Positions 1 to 12,232 of a DNA stretch of 64,000 nucleotides are shown here, one piece after another (the stretch's first letter is position 1; each line of letters opens with the position of its first letter). Both the position numbers and the translations under genes were made by a program. The stretch covers positions 1-64,000 of the forward strand of contig CADCXD010000001.1 in assembly GCA_902806575.1 (NCBI GenBank). Reading direction: 5' to 3'. The notes below the pieces were generated by a model. That model did not search any database. It saw only the letters and a program-made list of their open reading frames with translations, and was not told the origin of the DNA. Origin of the DNA: Jackrogersella multiformis (taxonomy: Eukaryota; Ascomycota; Sordariomycetes; Xylariales; Hypoxylaceae).

Positions 1-2878
1 ATTAAAACTTATAAATTTATTTAAATATATTATCCTAAATAATATATTTATTATATAATTAATAAACTTTATTAACTTTTTATTATTATTATAAAGTAAT
101 TAAAGAATCGTATGTATCTTCGAAGATAATTAAATAAAAGTTTTATTTATGAATGAATAATAAAATTAAATATTTAACTTTAAGAATTATTTTTAAGTAA
201 GGAAAATAAAGACATTTTAAATAAAATGTATAACGTTTTATATAAATAAAATTATATAAAATAAATTAATAAATTTAATCTTTTTATTTATTTAATATTT
301 ATTATATAGTATATTATTTATAATATTTAAAAAAGACCCGTAATAATTAATTTATAAGGTTTAAATTAAGTTATTGTATTAAATAATTACTTATTATTAT
401 TTTCTTTTAAAATTATTATTTTCTTTTAAAATTATTATTTTCTTTTAAAATAAATATTATATTATTATAATTAATATAATCACTTTATAATGATAATTTA
501 TAATTATATTAATAAGATTTTATAATTCCTTAATACATATTTAAAAATATATAAATAAATTATTTTACTTATATATAATATATATTGAAATATTTATTAA
601 CGATACTATAATCTTTTTAATTTTATTAAAAAATATTTTATTTATTTAAAATTAATATTTAACTTTTTTTATAAATTTCCTTTTATATTTTTAAAAAAAT
701 CCTTTTTAAAATTTTTATTTATAAAATTTTTAAATTTTTAAATTAACGTTTTTACTATATTTATAATTTAAGATTTTACTTTCTTTTAATAATTAAAAAT
801 CTTTAAATAATATTTAAACATAATTAACTTTTTTTACACATTTATCCTATATTATATCTAGTTTATAAAACCTTTTTAAAAGTATAAAATAGCCTTTTTT
901 ATAAAAGAATTAAATTAAAATAAATATATTATTAATTGATTTATTAATCTTTGATTTAAAATAAAAATAAATTATAATCCATTAAAATTAAAAATAGCTT
1001 ACTTTATATAAATAACAAAAAAGCCTTAAACTATAATTTAATTATTTATAATTATAATTATTATCTTAATAAATTATATTATAAAAAAAAATTTATAAAT
1101 TAAATTATATTAATTAATAATTAATTAACTTATTTATATATTTATTATAATATATTATATAAATTTATTATTTACTTAAATAATTAAACTTTATATTTAA
1201 TATATTAAATTATTTAAAAATATTTTAAAATATAAAAAATATAAACTATAATATTAATAAATTAAATAAAATTTTAATTTTTAACTACGTATAAATAATT
1301 ATAAAAGTTATAATAAATAATTCTTTTAAATAATAATTTAAATAAATATATAAAAAGGATATAAAACTTCTTATAATTATAATAAATATTAAAATTTTTA
1401 ATAATAAACTTATAAATAATTTTTTACGACTTAATTATTTATTTAAAATTTTTAATAATCTATTATATAAAGTTGTTTATAACAATAAACGCCGCCTATA
1501 TATTCCTTATTTAATAATTTAACAAGTATTAAAAAATATATATAATAATAAGTATTATTTTAAATAAAATTATATAATTAAAAACTTAAAAAGTAAAACT
1601 TTTAAATAAAAATCCTATTTTATTAAAAAATACTTTTAACATTATACCAATTATTAATTAAATCAAATCTTATAAATTAAATTAATAAATTATTATTAAT
1701 TTATATAACTTAAAAACCCTGTACTTATATATATTATTATAATAAATTTTTTTTATAAAAAATAAAAAATAATAGAAAATATTATAATATTTATAATAAC
1801 TTAATATTAATTTGTTACTTAAGTTTCAAAAAAATATTATTTATTCTTAAAAATTAAAAAGTATTTTTTTAAAAATTAAACTATAACCCTTATAACGTAA
1901 TTAATATTAACAAATTAAAAAATACTAAAAAAATAATCTTAAATAAAGATTAAAAATTTATATTGAATTCTTAAATAAAGTTATAAAAGGTATTTAAGAT
2001 TTACCTATTTATAATTATCGTTTATTATTTTTAAGTAAACAGATTTTTTAAATAAAAAAATTAAACAACAAAATTTATTATTTATTATTATTATTTTATA
2101 AAATTTAATTTTAATTAAAAAAATTTTTTTAATAAAATCTTAATAACGTATATTTTAAAACTATTTAATTTATATTTTATAAATAACTTTTCAATTCTAA
2201 ACTTTTAAAACCTTTAAATATTTTAATTAACGTAAATATTAAATCCTGAATAAATATCCACTTTATATAAAAACATTTACGTTAAAATATAAGGTTTATT
2301 ATAAGCTTTATAATAATAAAAACGAAATAATATTATAACAAAAATTTATAATAAAAAGAAATTTATTTATAAGTTTATAAAAGATATTATTTTTTAAAAT
2401 AATCCTTTAAAAAGTATTTTTAATAACGCATAAATTTATAAACAATTATCAAATAAATGGAACGATTAATTTATAAATTAAATCTTTTTTAAAAAAATTA
2501 TATTTATTTAATTATATTAATGATATATTTTTCCTTTAATCTTAAAAGGGATAATTTCTTTTATTAATAAATTTTTTTAAAGTTAATTAAAACGAATGAA
2601 CATAATAAAAATAATTTAATATATAAAATTAAAATCATATTAAAGTATAAATTTAATTAAATAAAGAACGGTTTTAAATATTTAATAAAATAAAAAGGTT
2701 ACGAATATAAAAATAATTTATAAATTATTAAAAATAAAGAACAAGTTATAAATTATTGGAAAAGGTTAAAAGTAAAAGTTTAATAAGATAACGTCGTAAT
2801 AAACCCGTTAAAAATCGTGATTAATTTTAAGAATAATATTTATTAAAAACGAAAAGGATTTTTTTATATCTTAACATT
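1..2878 (+). repeat. Left arm of 11.2 kb inverted repeat
   Basis: This segment is reverse-complementary to 8317-11220 with moderate decay. I matched it by eye at several points: 41-265 with 10930-11190, 265-520 with 10700-10930, 1140-1470 with 9540-9830, 2400-2560 with 8640-8830, and 2560-2878 with 8320-8640. Differences are mostly transitions plus short indels and tandem expansions. The pairing already holds at base 1, so the arm continues beyond the window. At its inner end it abuts a 165-bp element in minus orientation. The identity of the original element is not recognisable. Confidence 0.82.
394..452. repeat. 19-bp tandem repeat, three units
   Basis: Three consecutive near-identical units of the form TTATTATTTTCTTTTAAAA. 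The homologous position in the right arm of the inverted repeat has only one corresponding stretch, so this is a local expansion. Confidence 0.85.
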
Positions 2879-2882
2879 TTAA

Positions 2883-3047
2883 TATAACCTCATAAAGGTC
2901 CTTATATTGAATAAAGATATATATCTTATACCTTAAATTAAATAAATAAGATAAGGATTTTTAATCCTTATCTTATTTCTCGTTCGTTTTAAAAGAATAA
3001 AGAAACTATTAATTTTATATATTAAAATATACCTTATAAGGTTTGTA
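2883..3047 (-). mobile_element. 165-bp TIR element, copy A
   Basis: Reverse-orientation copy of the dispersed 165-bp element. It is flanked by TTAA at 2879-2882 and CCAT at 3048-3051. It sits exactly where the left arm of the large inverted repeat ends and where the segment duplicated at 26030 begins. The element's internal hairpin (AAGGATT and AATCCTT around 2952-2970) is intact. Confidence 0.85.
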
Positions 3048-3051
3048 CCAT

Positions 3052-4365
3052 TTTTAAATTTTAATATAAACGTTAATATATTATAAAAATTATATATATA
3101 TTAATAAAAAATAAATTATTAAATTTAATAGTATTAACGTATTAAAATTATAATTAAATAAATGATGTTTCTAAAAATATATATATTAAAATAAAAAATT
3201 CTTTTTTTAATATTTTATATAAATATATATTAAAATAAAGTTAATATAAAAATTAATATAATTTAATTAATCCTATTTTCCTTAAAAGTTTAAATAAAAA
3301 TTAAATGATATTATAAAATAATAACATTGAAATTTATTTATTTATTTTAAATTTATAAAAATAATAAAATATAATTATAATTTTATATATAATTAATTAT
3401 TATTATAATAAAAAATATTATTAATTAAAAGATATTTAAAATAATTCATATAAATTAATTAATTAATAAATTAATAATTACTTTAATATATTTATTTTAA
3501 TTTAACTTCATCGTTTATTATATTCTTAAAAATTAAACTTAATTTTAAATATATAATTTTATTTATTAATATAAAATAATATATAAAATTTAATAAAATA
3601 AAAAAACAAAAAGAAATTAACTTTTAAAAATATTTATATATAAATTAAATTTACGTTAAATAATAAATTTAAAAAGAAAATATTAAAATTTTATAATTAT
3701 AATAAATAATTAAATTAATTATATACTATTGTTTAAAAAAATAATAAAAGTAAAAATACAATTAAATAATTTATATATGTAAATTATTTATTAAACTTTA
3801 TAATTTAAAATATTATTTTATATCGAAATAAATATTTATAAATTAAAATTAATTTATATTTATAACTCTATATGAAACGTTTATAAATACATTGAATATT
3901 ACCTTAATTATTATAAAAACTAAATTAAATATTTAAAGCCTTATAATAAATTAAATTTATAAATTTATTAAAGGTTTTAAAATATATATATATATATAAT
4001 TTATTAAAAGCTTTATTTATTTTAATATAATGATAATAATTACATATAAATTTAATAAAAAACGATTTTAATATTCAAAAATATTAAATATTATTTATTT
4101 GATTTAAAATATGATTAATTATATTAATAAATTAATATTTTTAAATTAATAATATAATATAATAATATAATTAAAAAATTAAAGTAATAATCTGTTATTA
4201 TGATTTATTAAACGATATATTATAAGTAAAATTAATTTTAACGTTATAATATAATTTTAATAATATTAAATTATTAATAATTAAAAAGTTATTTAATAAA
4301 TTAATATATAACTTTAAATTATAAATTATTATTAAAAAGGAATAAAAGAATATATTAACTTTATA
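3052..4365 (+). repeat. Diverged duplicate of 26030-27665
   Basis: Direct repeat of 26030-27665, about 23 kb away. The match runs through almost the whole stretch with indels; for example 3790-4020 aligns with 26860-27150, and 4100-4350 with 27350-27650. This copy is the more AT-rich: where the other copy keeps CACTCA this one reads TATTTA. The coding content of the parent element is unrecoverable by eye. Confidence 0.8.
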
Positions 4366-4445
4366 ATTTAAAATATTTTATTTATAATTTAAAATATTTT
4401 ATTTATAATTTAAAATATTTTATTTATAATTTAAAATATTTTATT
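4351..4445. repeat. 20-bp tandem repeat, about four units
   Basis: Consecutive copies of TTATAATTTAAAATATTTTA at the point where homology to the 27.6 kb segment ends. Probably a replication-slippage expansion at a repeat boundary. Confidence 0.85.
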
Positions 4446-6294
4446 TATTTTTTAAAATAAATAATTAATAAATAAAAAAAGATTAAAATTATAAATATAT
4501 ATATATATATATTAATTATAAATTTTAAAATATTATTAAGTTTAAATATATTTAAAAACGATATATTTATTTTAATAAAATAGTTATTAATTAATAATAA
4601 AGTTTCTAATATTTTATTATTTAAATTAAATTTTATTAATAAGTTATTTTTTTATATTAATATATTGTATATTTATACGTTAAATTAACTCTTTTTAATA
4701 ATTCTTTTAATGTTTTTAATTTTAATATTATATCGTAAAATTATAAATTTATTAAACGTATTTAAAAATAGAATTTTTTCAACGTATTTATATTATTAAT
4801 ATTATTTATTACATTTTTTATTTTAATATAAACAATAAAGTTTTTTTATATAATAAATTAAAGTAATAAATTAAAATAACTATTATTATTTTAACGAGAA
4901 TAAAAAATTAATTTATAATTAAATTTTTTTATTATATTTAATTTTTTAAATAATAATATTTTATAAATATTTAAATTATATATATTTTATTATAATTAAT
5001 AATTATGTTATATTTTTTAAAAAAATTAGTTTTTATTAATAAGTTAAATTAAAGATGTAAAGAATTAATTTATATTTTTATTAAAATTAAAATTTAAATT
5101 TATTGTTTATATATTATTATTTTTAAAATTTAATCGAAAATTTAATTTTAATTTTTATAAATAATCTTTTTAAAATTATATATATATATATCTATAAATC
5201 TATTTAATTTAAATATTTTATATTTTATTTAATTAGATTTATTAATATTTATATATATTATCGATTTTTATTTCGATTTATTTACTATATTTATTTTTAA
5301 GTTTATATATTTTATTAACTATTTATTTAAAAGTAAAAAGTAATATTTTTTATTTTTATATTAATTAATCATAAGGGTAAAAATATAGTAATTCTCAATT
5401 ATATTGTTTATATTTTTGCTTTTATTGATTTTTAAATAAAGTAAGTATTAAGAATTTCTTTAATTTTAAGTTAAATTTTTATTATTTATTTTATTTTTTG
5501 ACATCATTAAGTTTAATATTAAATATTTTATAATATTTTTAATATATACGTTTTTTTATAATTAACGATTTATTATTAAAAAATAATAAATAAAATGTAA
5601 AAGTTTTAAATTTGTTTATTAAGTATTTTTTTATTAAAAATAATTATTTATGTATTTTTTTTATTTACATTTAATTGTATTTTATAAATATATATTATCG
5701 TTAAAACGATTATTACGATATTTATTATTATAATAATTATGAATATTACGATTACGTTTATAATTATAACGATAATAATTTTATTAATTATTATTTTAAT
5801 TATAATCGTTTTAACGTTAATTAAAATTATTTTATTATTAATGATATTTATTATTACGATAATTTTAATTATTTTAATAAAGTTTTAATTAATTAATATA
5901 AAATATTATATTATTATAATTATAATAAATAAGCTAAATATTTTAATTAATTTACTATTATTTAAAAAACATTTTATATAAATATATTATTAAATATTAT
6001 ACAAAGTTTAATATTAATTATTAAGTTTTTTTTATTAATTATTTTTATATTATAGTAATTATTATAATTAATTTAAAATTAAGAATATATATTATTTTAA
6101 ATTTTAAGTTTAGTTTATTATAAATTATCGATATTTATTATATATTTATAATTAATTTAAATATATAATAATTAAGTGTTAATAAATATATTTTTAAAGT
6201 AAAATTTTAAAATATAATTTATTTTTTTAAAAAATATTAAAGTTTTTAATATACGGATTTTATATCGATTACATAATGTTTTAAAAATATTTTT
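4446..6294. other. AT-rich tract without gene
   Basis: Decayed AT-rich DNA in the loop of the large inverted repeat. The only structure seen is the triplet-periodic stretch at about 5690-5890, listed separately. No gene is supported. Confidence 0.7.
5690..5890. repeat. Triplet-periodic low-complexity tract
   Basis: ATT, ACG, ATA and GTT-like triplets recur with three-base periodicity and frequent ACGATA/ATCGTT words. Similar tracts occur at about 12880-13090, 23440-23800 and 29510-29760. They look like decayed trinucleotide-based minisatellites or a decayed repetitive coding segment. Confidence 0.55.
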
Positions 6295-6298
6295 TTAA

Positions 6299-6463
6299 TA
6301 CGAACCTTATCAGGTGTGTTTTAATATATAAGATTAATAATTTCTTCGTTATTTTAAAACGGGCGAAAAATAAAATAAAAACTAAATGTCTTTATTTTAT
6401 TTATTTCATTTAAGGTATAAAGTATATATTTTCATTTAATGTAAAGACCTTTATAAGGTCGCA
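6299..6463 (+). mobile_element. 165-bp TIR element, copy B
   Basis: Plus-orientation copy with TTAA on both sides (6295-6298 and 6464-6467). It keeps the conserved blocks: CCTTATCAGGTGTG at the 5' end, AAAACGGGCGAAAAAT in the centre and CCTTTATAAGGTCGCA at the 3' end. Confidence 0.88.
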
Positions 6464-6680
6464 TTAAAAAAGTTAAAAATATAAATATGTTAATTTTAAA
6501 GCTTTATATAATTACTTATATAATTTTGTTAATATTAATTTTTTATATATTATTATTAATTATTTTTCATTAAATAATTTACGTATTTTTATCGATTTAT
6601 TTAATAAATTATAATGGAATTTTTTAATAAAAAATATCGAAAAAGTTATTAAAAAGCTTATATAATCATTTACGTAATAA

Positions 6681-6811
6681 TACGGACTTTATAAGTTATG
6701 TTTTAATATATAAAATTATTTAATTTTTTTATTATTTTAAAACGAGCGAAAAATAAAATCAAAATTAAAAGTCCTTATTTTATTTAATGTAAGGATTTTT
6801 ATAATGTTATA
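6681..6811 (+). mobile_element. 165-bp TIR element, copy C (deleted)
   Basis: Shortened to 131 bp. The segment between two ATTTAAT words is missing, removing the GGTATAAGGTATATA block of the 3' half. This is what recombination or slippage between the short direct repeats would leave. Flanks are ATAA and TTAT. Only about 215 bp separate it from copy B. Confidence 0.8.
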
Positions 6812-6839
6812 TTATATAACTTTATTAATTTTAATTTTT

Positions 6840-7260
6840 AAATAAATTATAATTAAAGTTTTTTATAAAAAATTAATAATATAAATAAATTAATTTATAA
6901 ATTAAATATAATTATTAAAGTAATTATTAAAGTTATTATAAATTATATTTTTAAATCATAAATTAATAATACTATTAATAATATTAATAATATTAAAGAA
7001 ATTAATAATTGAATATTATAAAATAAAAAAATCCAATAATTAATTAAATTAATTATTTTTTATTAATAATTTTATTAATAATATTATAAAATTTATATCG
7101 ATTTATAAGTTAATTAATATTAAGTTAATAAGTGAAAAATCAATTTTATTAATTAATATATAAAAATAATTAAAGTAAAAAGTCGATATTTAAATTAATA
7201 TAACTTTTATATTATTTAAAAGCTTCAATAATTATAAATAAAAATAATAATTTATAAAAT
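6840..7260 (+). repeat. Inverted diverged duplicate of 22200-22640
   Basis: Reverse-complementary to about 22200-22640; the clearest part is 6955-7210 against 22243-22500. The partner copy is less decayed, keeping CCC, GGG and CTCG words where this copy has A/T. Confidence 0.7.
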
Positions 7261-8050
7261 ATTATTATTATTAAAGTTATAAAAAAAGCTTAATCGATTA
7301 AAAAATCTTGATTTCATTAAAATAATATTAATATATAAATTATAATATTATAAAAAATAATAACGTTATTAAATTTAATTAATATTAAAAAGAAATAAAA
7401 ATAATTAAGTAAAAAAAAATTAAAAAAACGAAAATAATTAAATATATATAACAAAAATAATTTTACATAATTATAAATATTATAATAAAGTATTTAAGGT
7501 TTAAGAATTTAATAATTAAATTTTTTTTATATTAATTTTATAAAATTTAATTGATTTTAAGTTTTTATTAATTAATCAAAAGTTTAATTAATTTAATAAT
7601 TAAATTTAATTTATTATTAAATAATATAAATAAAATGTTATTATATATTGAATATTATAAAGTTAAAATAAAATTTTTAATATAATTATATTTTTAAAAA
7701 ATTAAAACGAAATTATTATTTCAAAGTAAAGTTAATAAATATAAAATATAAATTACGTATTTATAATTTTTAATAATAAATATTTTATTAAGGATTTTAA
7801 AATTAAATGTATAAACAATGTAAAATTTATATCTTTATTAAATTATCATTATAAAAAAATAATACAACATTTTACATTTTAAAATTAATTATAATAATTT
7901 ATAAATTATATTTTTTATATGTTATAAATACAAATATAATTTTATATTTATAATAATATCGAATGTTATATAAATTACGGAATTTTAAATTAATTAATAT
8001 AAATTTTATAAAGGTATATATAATATACAAAATTAATAATTCTTTTGTTT
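7261..8050. other. AT-rich tract without gene
   Basis: Decayed AT-rich DNA inside the loop of the large inverted repeat. No further copy elsewhere was recognised and no gene is supported. A 68-codon open frame near its right end simply runs through the element at 8055-8219. Confidence 0.7.
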
Positions 8051-8054
8051 TTAG

Positions 8055-8219
8055 TATGGACCTTATGGGGTGTGTTTTAATATGTAAGATTAATGGTTTC
8101 TCCGTTATTTTAGAACGGGCGAGAAACAGGATAAGGACTGAAAGTCTTAATCTTATTTATTTAATTTAAGGTATAAGGTATATATCTCTATTTAATGTAA
8201 GGACCTTTATAGGGTCGCA
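8055..8219 (+). mobile_element. 165-bp TIR element, copy D (best preserved)
   Basis: One of the least decayed copies: it keeps TG-containing words (GGGGTGTG, TATGTAAG, AATGG) that RIP has removed elsewhere. It is flanked by TTAG on both sides (8051-8054 and 8220-8223), a distinctive putative 4-bp target duplication. It lies at the inner end of the right arm of the large inverted repeat. Confidence 0.9.
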
Positions 8220-8229
8220 TTAGTATTTT

Positions 8230-8316
8230 TAAATAAGTAAAAAATAAGATTAAAGGTTTTAAGTTTTTATTTAATTTATTTAAAGTATAAAATATATATT
8301 TTTATAACAATCGTAT
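8230..8316 (+). mobile_element. 165-bp TIR element, 3' fragment
   Basis: Matches only the second half of the element (AAAAATAAGAT, hairpin remnant, AAAGTATAAAATATATATTTTTA, TCGTATTA). It occupies the same junction in the right arm that copy A occupies in the left arm, so it is probably the allelic partner of copy A, truncated when copy D arrived or by recombination. Confidence 0.7.
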
Positions 8317-11220
8317 TAAAATATTAAGCTATAAAAATCAAAATTATTTTTAATAAATATTATTTTTAAAATTATAAATGATTTTTAATAAGTTTATTGT
8401 AACGTTATTTTATTAAAGTTTTACTTTTAAATTTTTTAATGATTTATAATCTTTTTTTTGTTCTGAATATTTTTAATTAATTTTTATACACTTTTAAAAT
8501 ATTTTTTAATAATTTATAAGTTATTTTTTTATTTTTTTATTAAATATTTAAAATCGTTTTTTATTTAATTAAGTTTATATTTTAATATAATTTTAGTTTT
8601 ATATATCAAGTTATCTTTATTATTTGAATTAATTTTAATTAATTTAAAAAAAGGAATTATTATTAAAAACAAACACTTTTTTAAAATTAAAGGAAAAATA
8701 TACTATTAAAAAATTAAATAAATGTAATTTTTTAATAAGTTTAATTTATAAATTAATCGTTTTATTTTTTTAATAATTATTTATAAACTTACGCGTTATT
8801 AAAAAAATTTAAAAGGTTATTTTAGAAAGTAATATCCGTTATAAAATTATAAATAAATTTTTTATCTTATTATAAATTTTCAAATTATATACTTTTTATT
8901 ATTATAAAGTTTATAATAAGTTTTACGTTTTAATGTAAATATTTTCATATAAAATAAATACTTATAAAAAACTTAATATTTATGTTAATAAATACGTTTA
9001 AAATTTTTAAAAGTTTAAAATTAAAAAATTATTTATAAGGTATAAATTAAATAATTTTAAAATATATATTATTAAAGTTTTATAAAAAACGATAATAAAT
9101 TAAGTTAATTAAAATGTAAATTTATAAAATAATAATAATAAGTAACGGTTTGTATAATTTTTTTAAAAATTTTTATTTAAAAATGTTTAAAATTTTTTAA
9201 TTTATTAGTATTAATTATATTATAAAAAATATAACTTGATTTTTAATACAATATTTTTTATTTTTAAGAATAAATATTTTCTTTTTAAAAATTAAGTAAA
9301 AAATTAATATTAAAGTATTATAAATATCGTAATATTCTTTATTACTTTTTAATTATTATAAAAATTTATTATTATTTTCTTTAAAAAATCTTAAAATAAA
9401 ATTTATTATAATAATATATATATATATATAAGATCTTTAAGTTATATAAGTTTATAATTTCTTATTAATTTAATTAATAATTAATATAATATTAAAAATA
9501 TTTTTAATAAAATAAGATTTTTATTTCAAAACGTATTTTTGAGAATCTTTTATTATATATGTATTTTAATATTTTCTAAATTATTAATAATTTTAAATAA
9601 GTAATTAAATTATAAAAGATTATTGGTAAATTTATTATTAAGGTTTTTAATATTTATTATAATTATAAGAAACTTTATATTTTTTATATATTTATTTAAA
9701 TCATTTATTATAACTTTTATAATTATTTATATATATACAAAATTACAAATTTATTTATTTTATTAATATTATAGTTTATATTTTTTATATTTAAAAATAT
9801 TTTTAAATAACTTAATATATCGAATATAAAATTTAATTATTAATTATTATAATTGATAAAAAATATATTTAAAATAATTTAATTTATAATTCCCTTTTTA
9901 CGATATAATATGTTAAAATAATAATAATAATCATAAATAATTAAATAATGATTTAAATTTGTCTTACCGTTTAAATAAAATAAATTATAATATATATTTA
10001 TTAAATTTATTAAGTAAAGATAATTTTTCTTAACGTTTATATAAAATCATTTTTTAAATAAAAAGTTATTCCGTTAAAATTTTATTTAAACGATTTATTT
10101 ATTTATAAAAAATATCTTATTTAAATCATAATAATATAACATTTATTTATAATAAAAATTATCTTAAAACGTTTTAAAAATATTAATTTAACTTGATAAA
10201 ATTATAATAAATTAATCGATAATATGTTTATTTTTTTTTCGAAGTGATTGTTTTATATTCATTTTAATTTCCTTCTTTTTATAAAAAAAGCCGTTTTATA
10301 TTTTTAAAAAGGTTTTATAAATCAAGCATAATATAAGATAAATATTTAAAAAAGAATTAAGCTTAAATATTATTTAAGGATTTTTAATTATAAATATATT
10401 AGAAACGTTAATTCCAAAGCTTAAAAACTTTATAAATAGATATTTTAAAAAAGACTTTTAAAAATATAAAAATTCCTTTTTCGTAAAAAAAGTTAAATAT
10501 TAACTTTAAATAGATAAAATATTTTTTAATAAAATTTAATAATATTATAATATTATTAATAAATATTTTAATATATATTATATATAAATAAAATATTTTA
10601 TTTATATATTTTTAAACGTATATTAAAGAATTATAAAATTTTATTAATATAATTATAAATCGTTTTAAACTTTTATAAATTATTATTATAAAGTAATTAT
10701 AAAAGTTTTTATATATTAAAAATCAATAAAAAAAGTTATTATATTAATTATAATAATATAATATTTACTTTAAAAAACAATAACTTTAAATTATAATAAT
10801 AATAAGTACTTGTTTAATATAATAACTTAATTTAAACCTCTTAAATTAATCATTACGTATTTTTCCCGGATATAATAAACGATATATCATATAATAAATA
10901 TTAAATAAATAAAAAAGTTAAACTTATTATCTTATTTTATATAATTTTATTCGTATAAAACGATATACGTTTTATTTAAAAAATCCTTATTTTTTTTATT
11001 TAAAAAATCCTTATTTTTTTTATTTAAAAAATAATTTTTAAAGTTAAATATTTAATTTTATTATTCGTTCATACATAAAACTTTTATTTAATTATTTTCG
11101 AAAATATATATAATTTTTTAATCGTTTTATAATAATAATAAAAAGTTAATAAAATTTATTAATTATATAATAAATATATTATTTAAAACAATACGTTTAA
11201 ATAAATTTATAAGTTTTTTT
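8317..11220 (-). repeat. Right arm of 11.2 kb inverted repeat
   Basis: Reverse-complement partner of 1-2878. Pairing starts just after the truncated 165-bp element at 8230-8316 and is still visible at 11199-11220, which pairs with the first bases of the window. This arm carries a tandem duplication of a 25-bp unit at about 10970-11030 that the left arm lacks, and lacks the triple 19-bp repeat of the left arm (about 394-450). These expansions therefore arose after the arms separated. Confidence 0.82.
10968..11035. repeat. 25-bp tandem repeat
   Basis: Two full units and a partial third of TTATTTAAAAAATCCTTATTTTTTT. The left arm of the large inverted repeat has one unit at the equivalent place. 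Confidence 0.85.
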
Positions 11221-12060
11221 ATTTTAGAGATAAAATATACGTTAAAATTTTTCAACTTTAATTTTTTTTAATAATACTTTTTAAAATAATATTAATAATC
11301 TTTATAATTTTTAAATTATAATAAATATAATATTTATTGATAAAATAAGATTTAATTTATATAACATATTAATAATTAATTTTATAAAATTAATTTTATA
11401 TATTAAAAAAATAATATTAATAATTATTATTGTAATAATTAATGTTATAACAAATTTTACGTTTATATAAATATATAAAGATTTTAAAGATTTTTTTATC
11501 GATATTAATTAAAAAGAATAAACGTTATAAATATTATAACGTTTATATTATTAAACGTGTTATTATTTATTAAGGATATAACGGTAAAATTTATGTTTAA
11601 AAATACGTTTATTATTAAAAAATCGACGTAACGATAATAATAATAATAATAATAACGATAATTATAATAAAAATTTTAAGCATAAATAATTAAAAATTAT
11701 TATAATATTTTTATAATTATTTTAACGTAAAAGTTTTTTAAAATTTTTATAAATATTTTTAAAATATTTTTAATTATCATTATACGTAAAATCCTTACGT
11801 TTATGATAATATTTATAATTATATTATATATTATTATAAAATTAAAGTTTTAATTAAATAATAAAAATTTATAATTTATAAATATATAAATATTTTATTT
11901 AAAAATAATAATTATTATTTATTTATTTATTATTTTATAAACGTATATATAATTATAAATTTATATTTTAAATTTTATTTTATTTTTATTTAATTTCATA
12001 AAAAGTATTATTTATTTTTTATAATAAATATTTATTTTATATAATTTATTTTATTATTTT
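11221..12060. other. AT-rich tract without gene
   Basis: Decayed AT-rich DNA outside the right arm. A short run of AAT triplets near 11635-11655 is visible. Nothing else could be recognised. Confidence 0.7.
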
Positions 12061-12064
12061 TTAA

Positions 12065-12229
12065 TACGAACTTTATAAGATATATTTTAATATATAAGCT
12101 TAATAGTTTCTCCGTTATTTTAAAATAAGTAAAAAACAAGATAAGAATTAAAAGTCTTTATTTTATTTATTTAATTTAAAATATAAGATATATATTTTCA
12201 TTTAATATAAGGACCTTTATAAGGTCGCA
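12065..12229 (+). mobile_element. 165-bp TIR element, copy E
   Basis: Full-length plus-orientation copy with TTAA on the left and TTAT on the right. The internal hairpin and central TTTCTCCGTTATTTTAAAA block are conserved. Confidence 0.87.
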
Positions 12230-12232
12230 TTA

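Noticed and set aside
7963..8169. 68-codon open frame starting upstream of and running through copy D of the 165-bp element
   Set aside because: The frame exists only because copy D is less decayed; other copies do not keep it, and the upstream half is low-complexity AT sequence.
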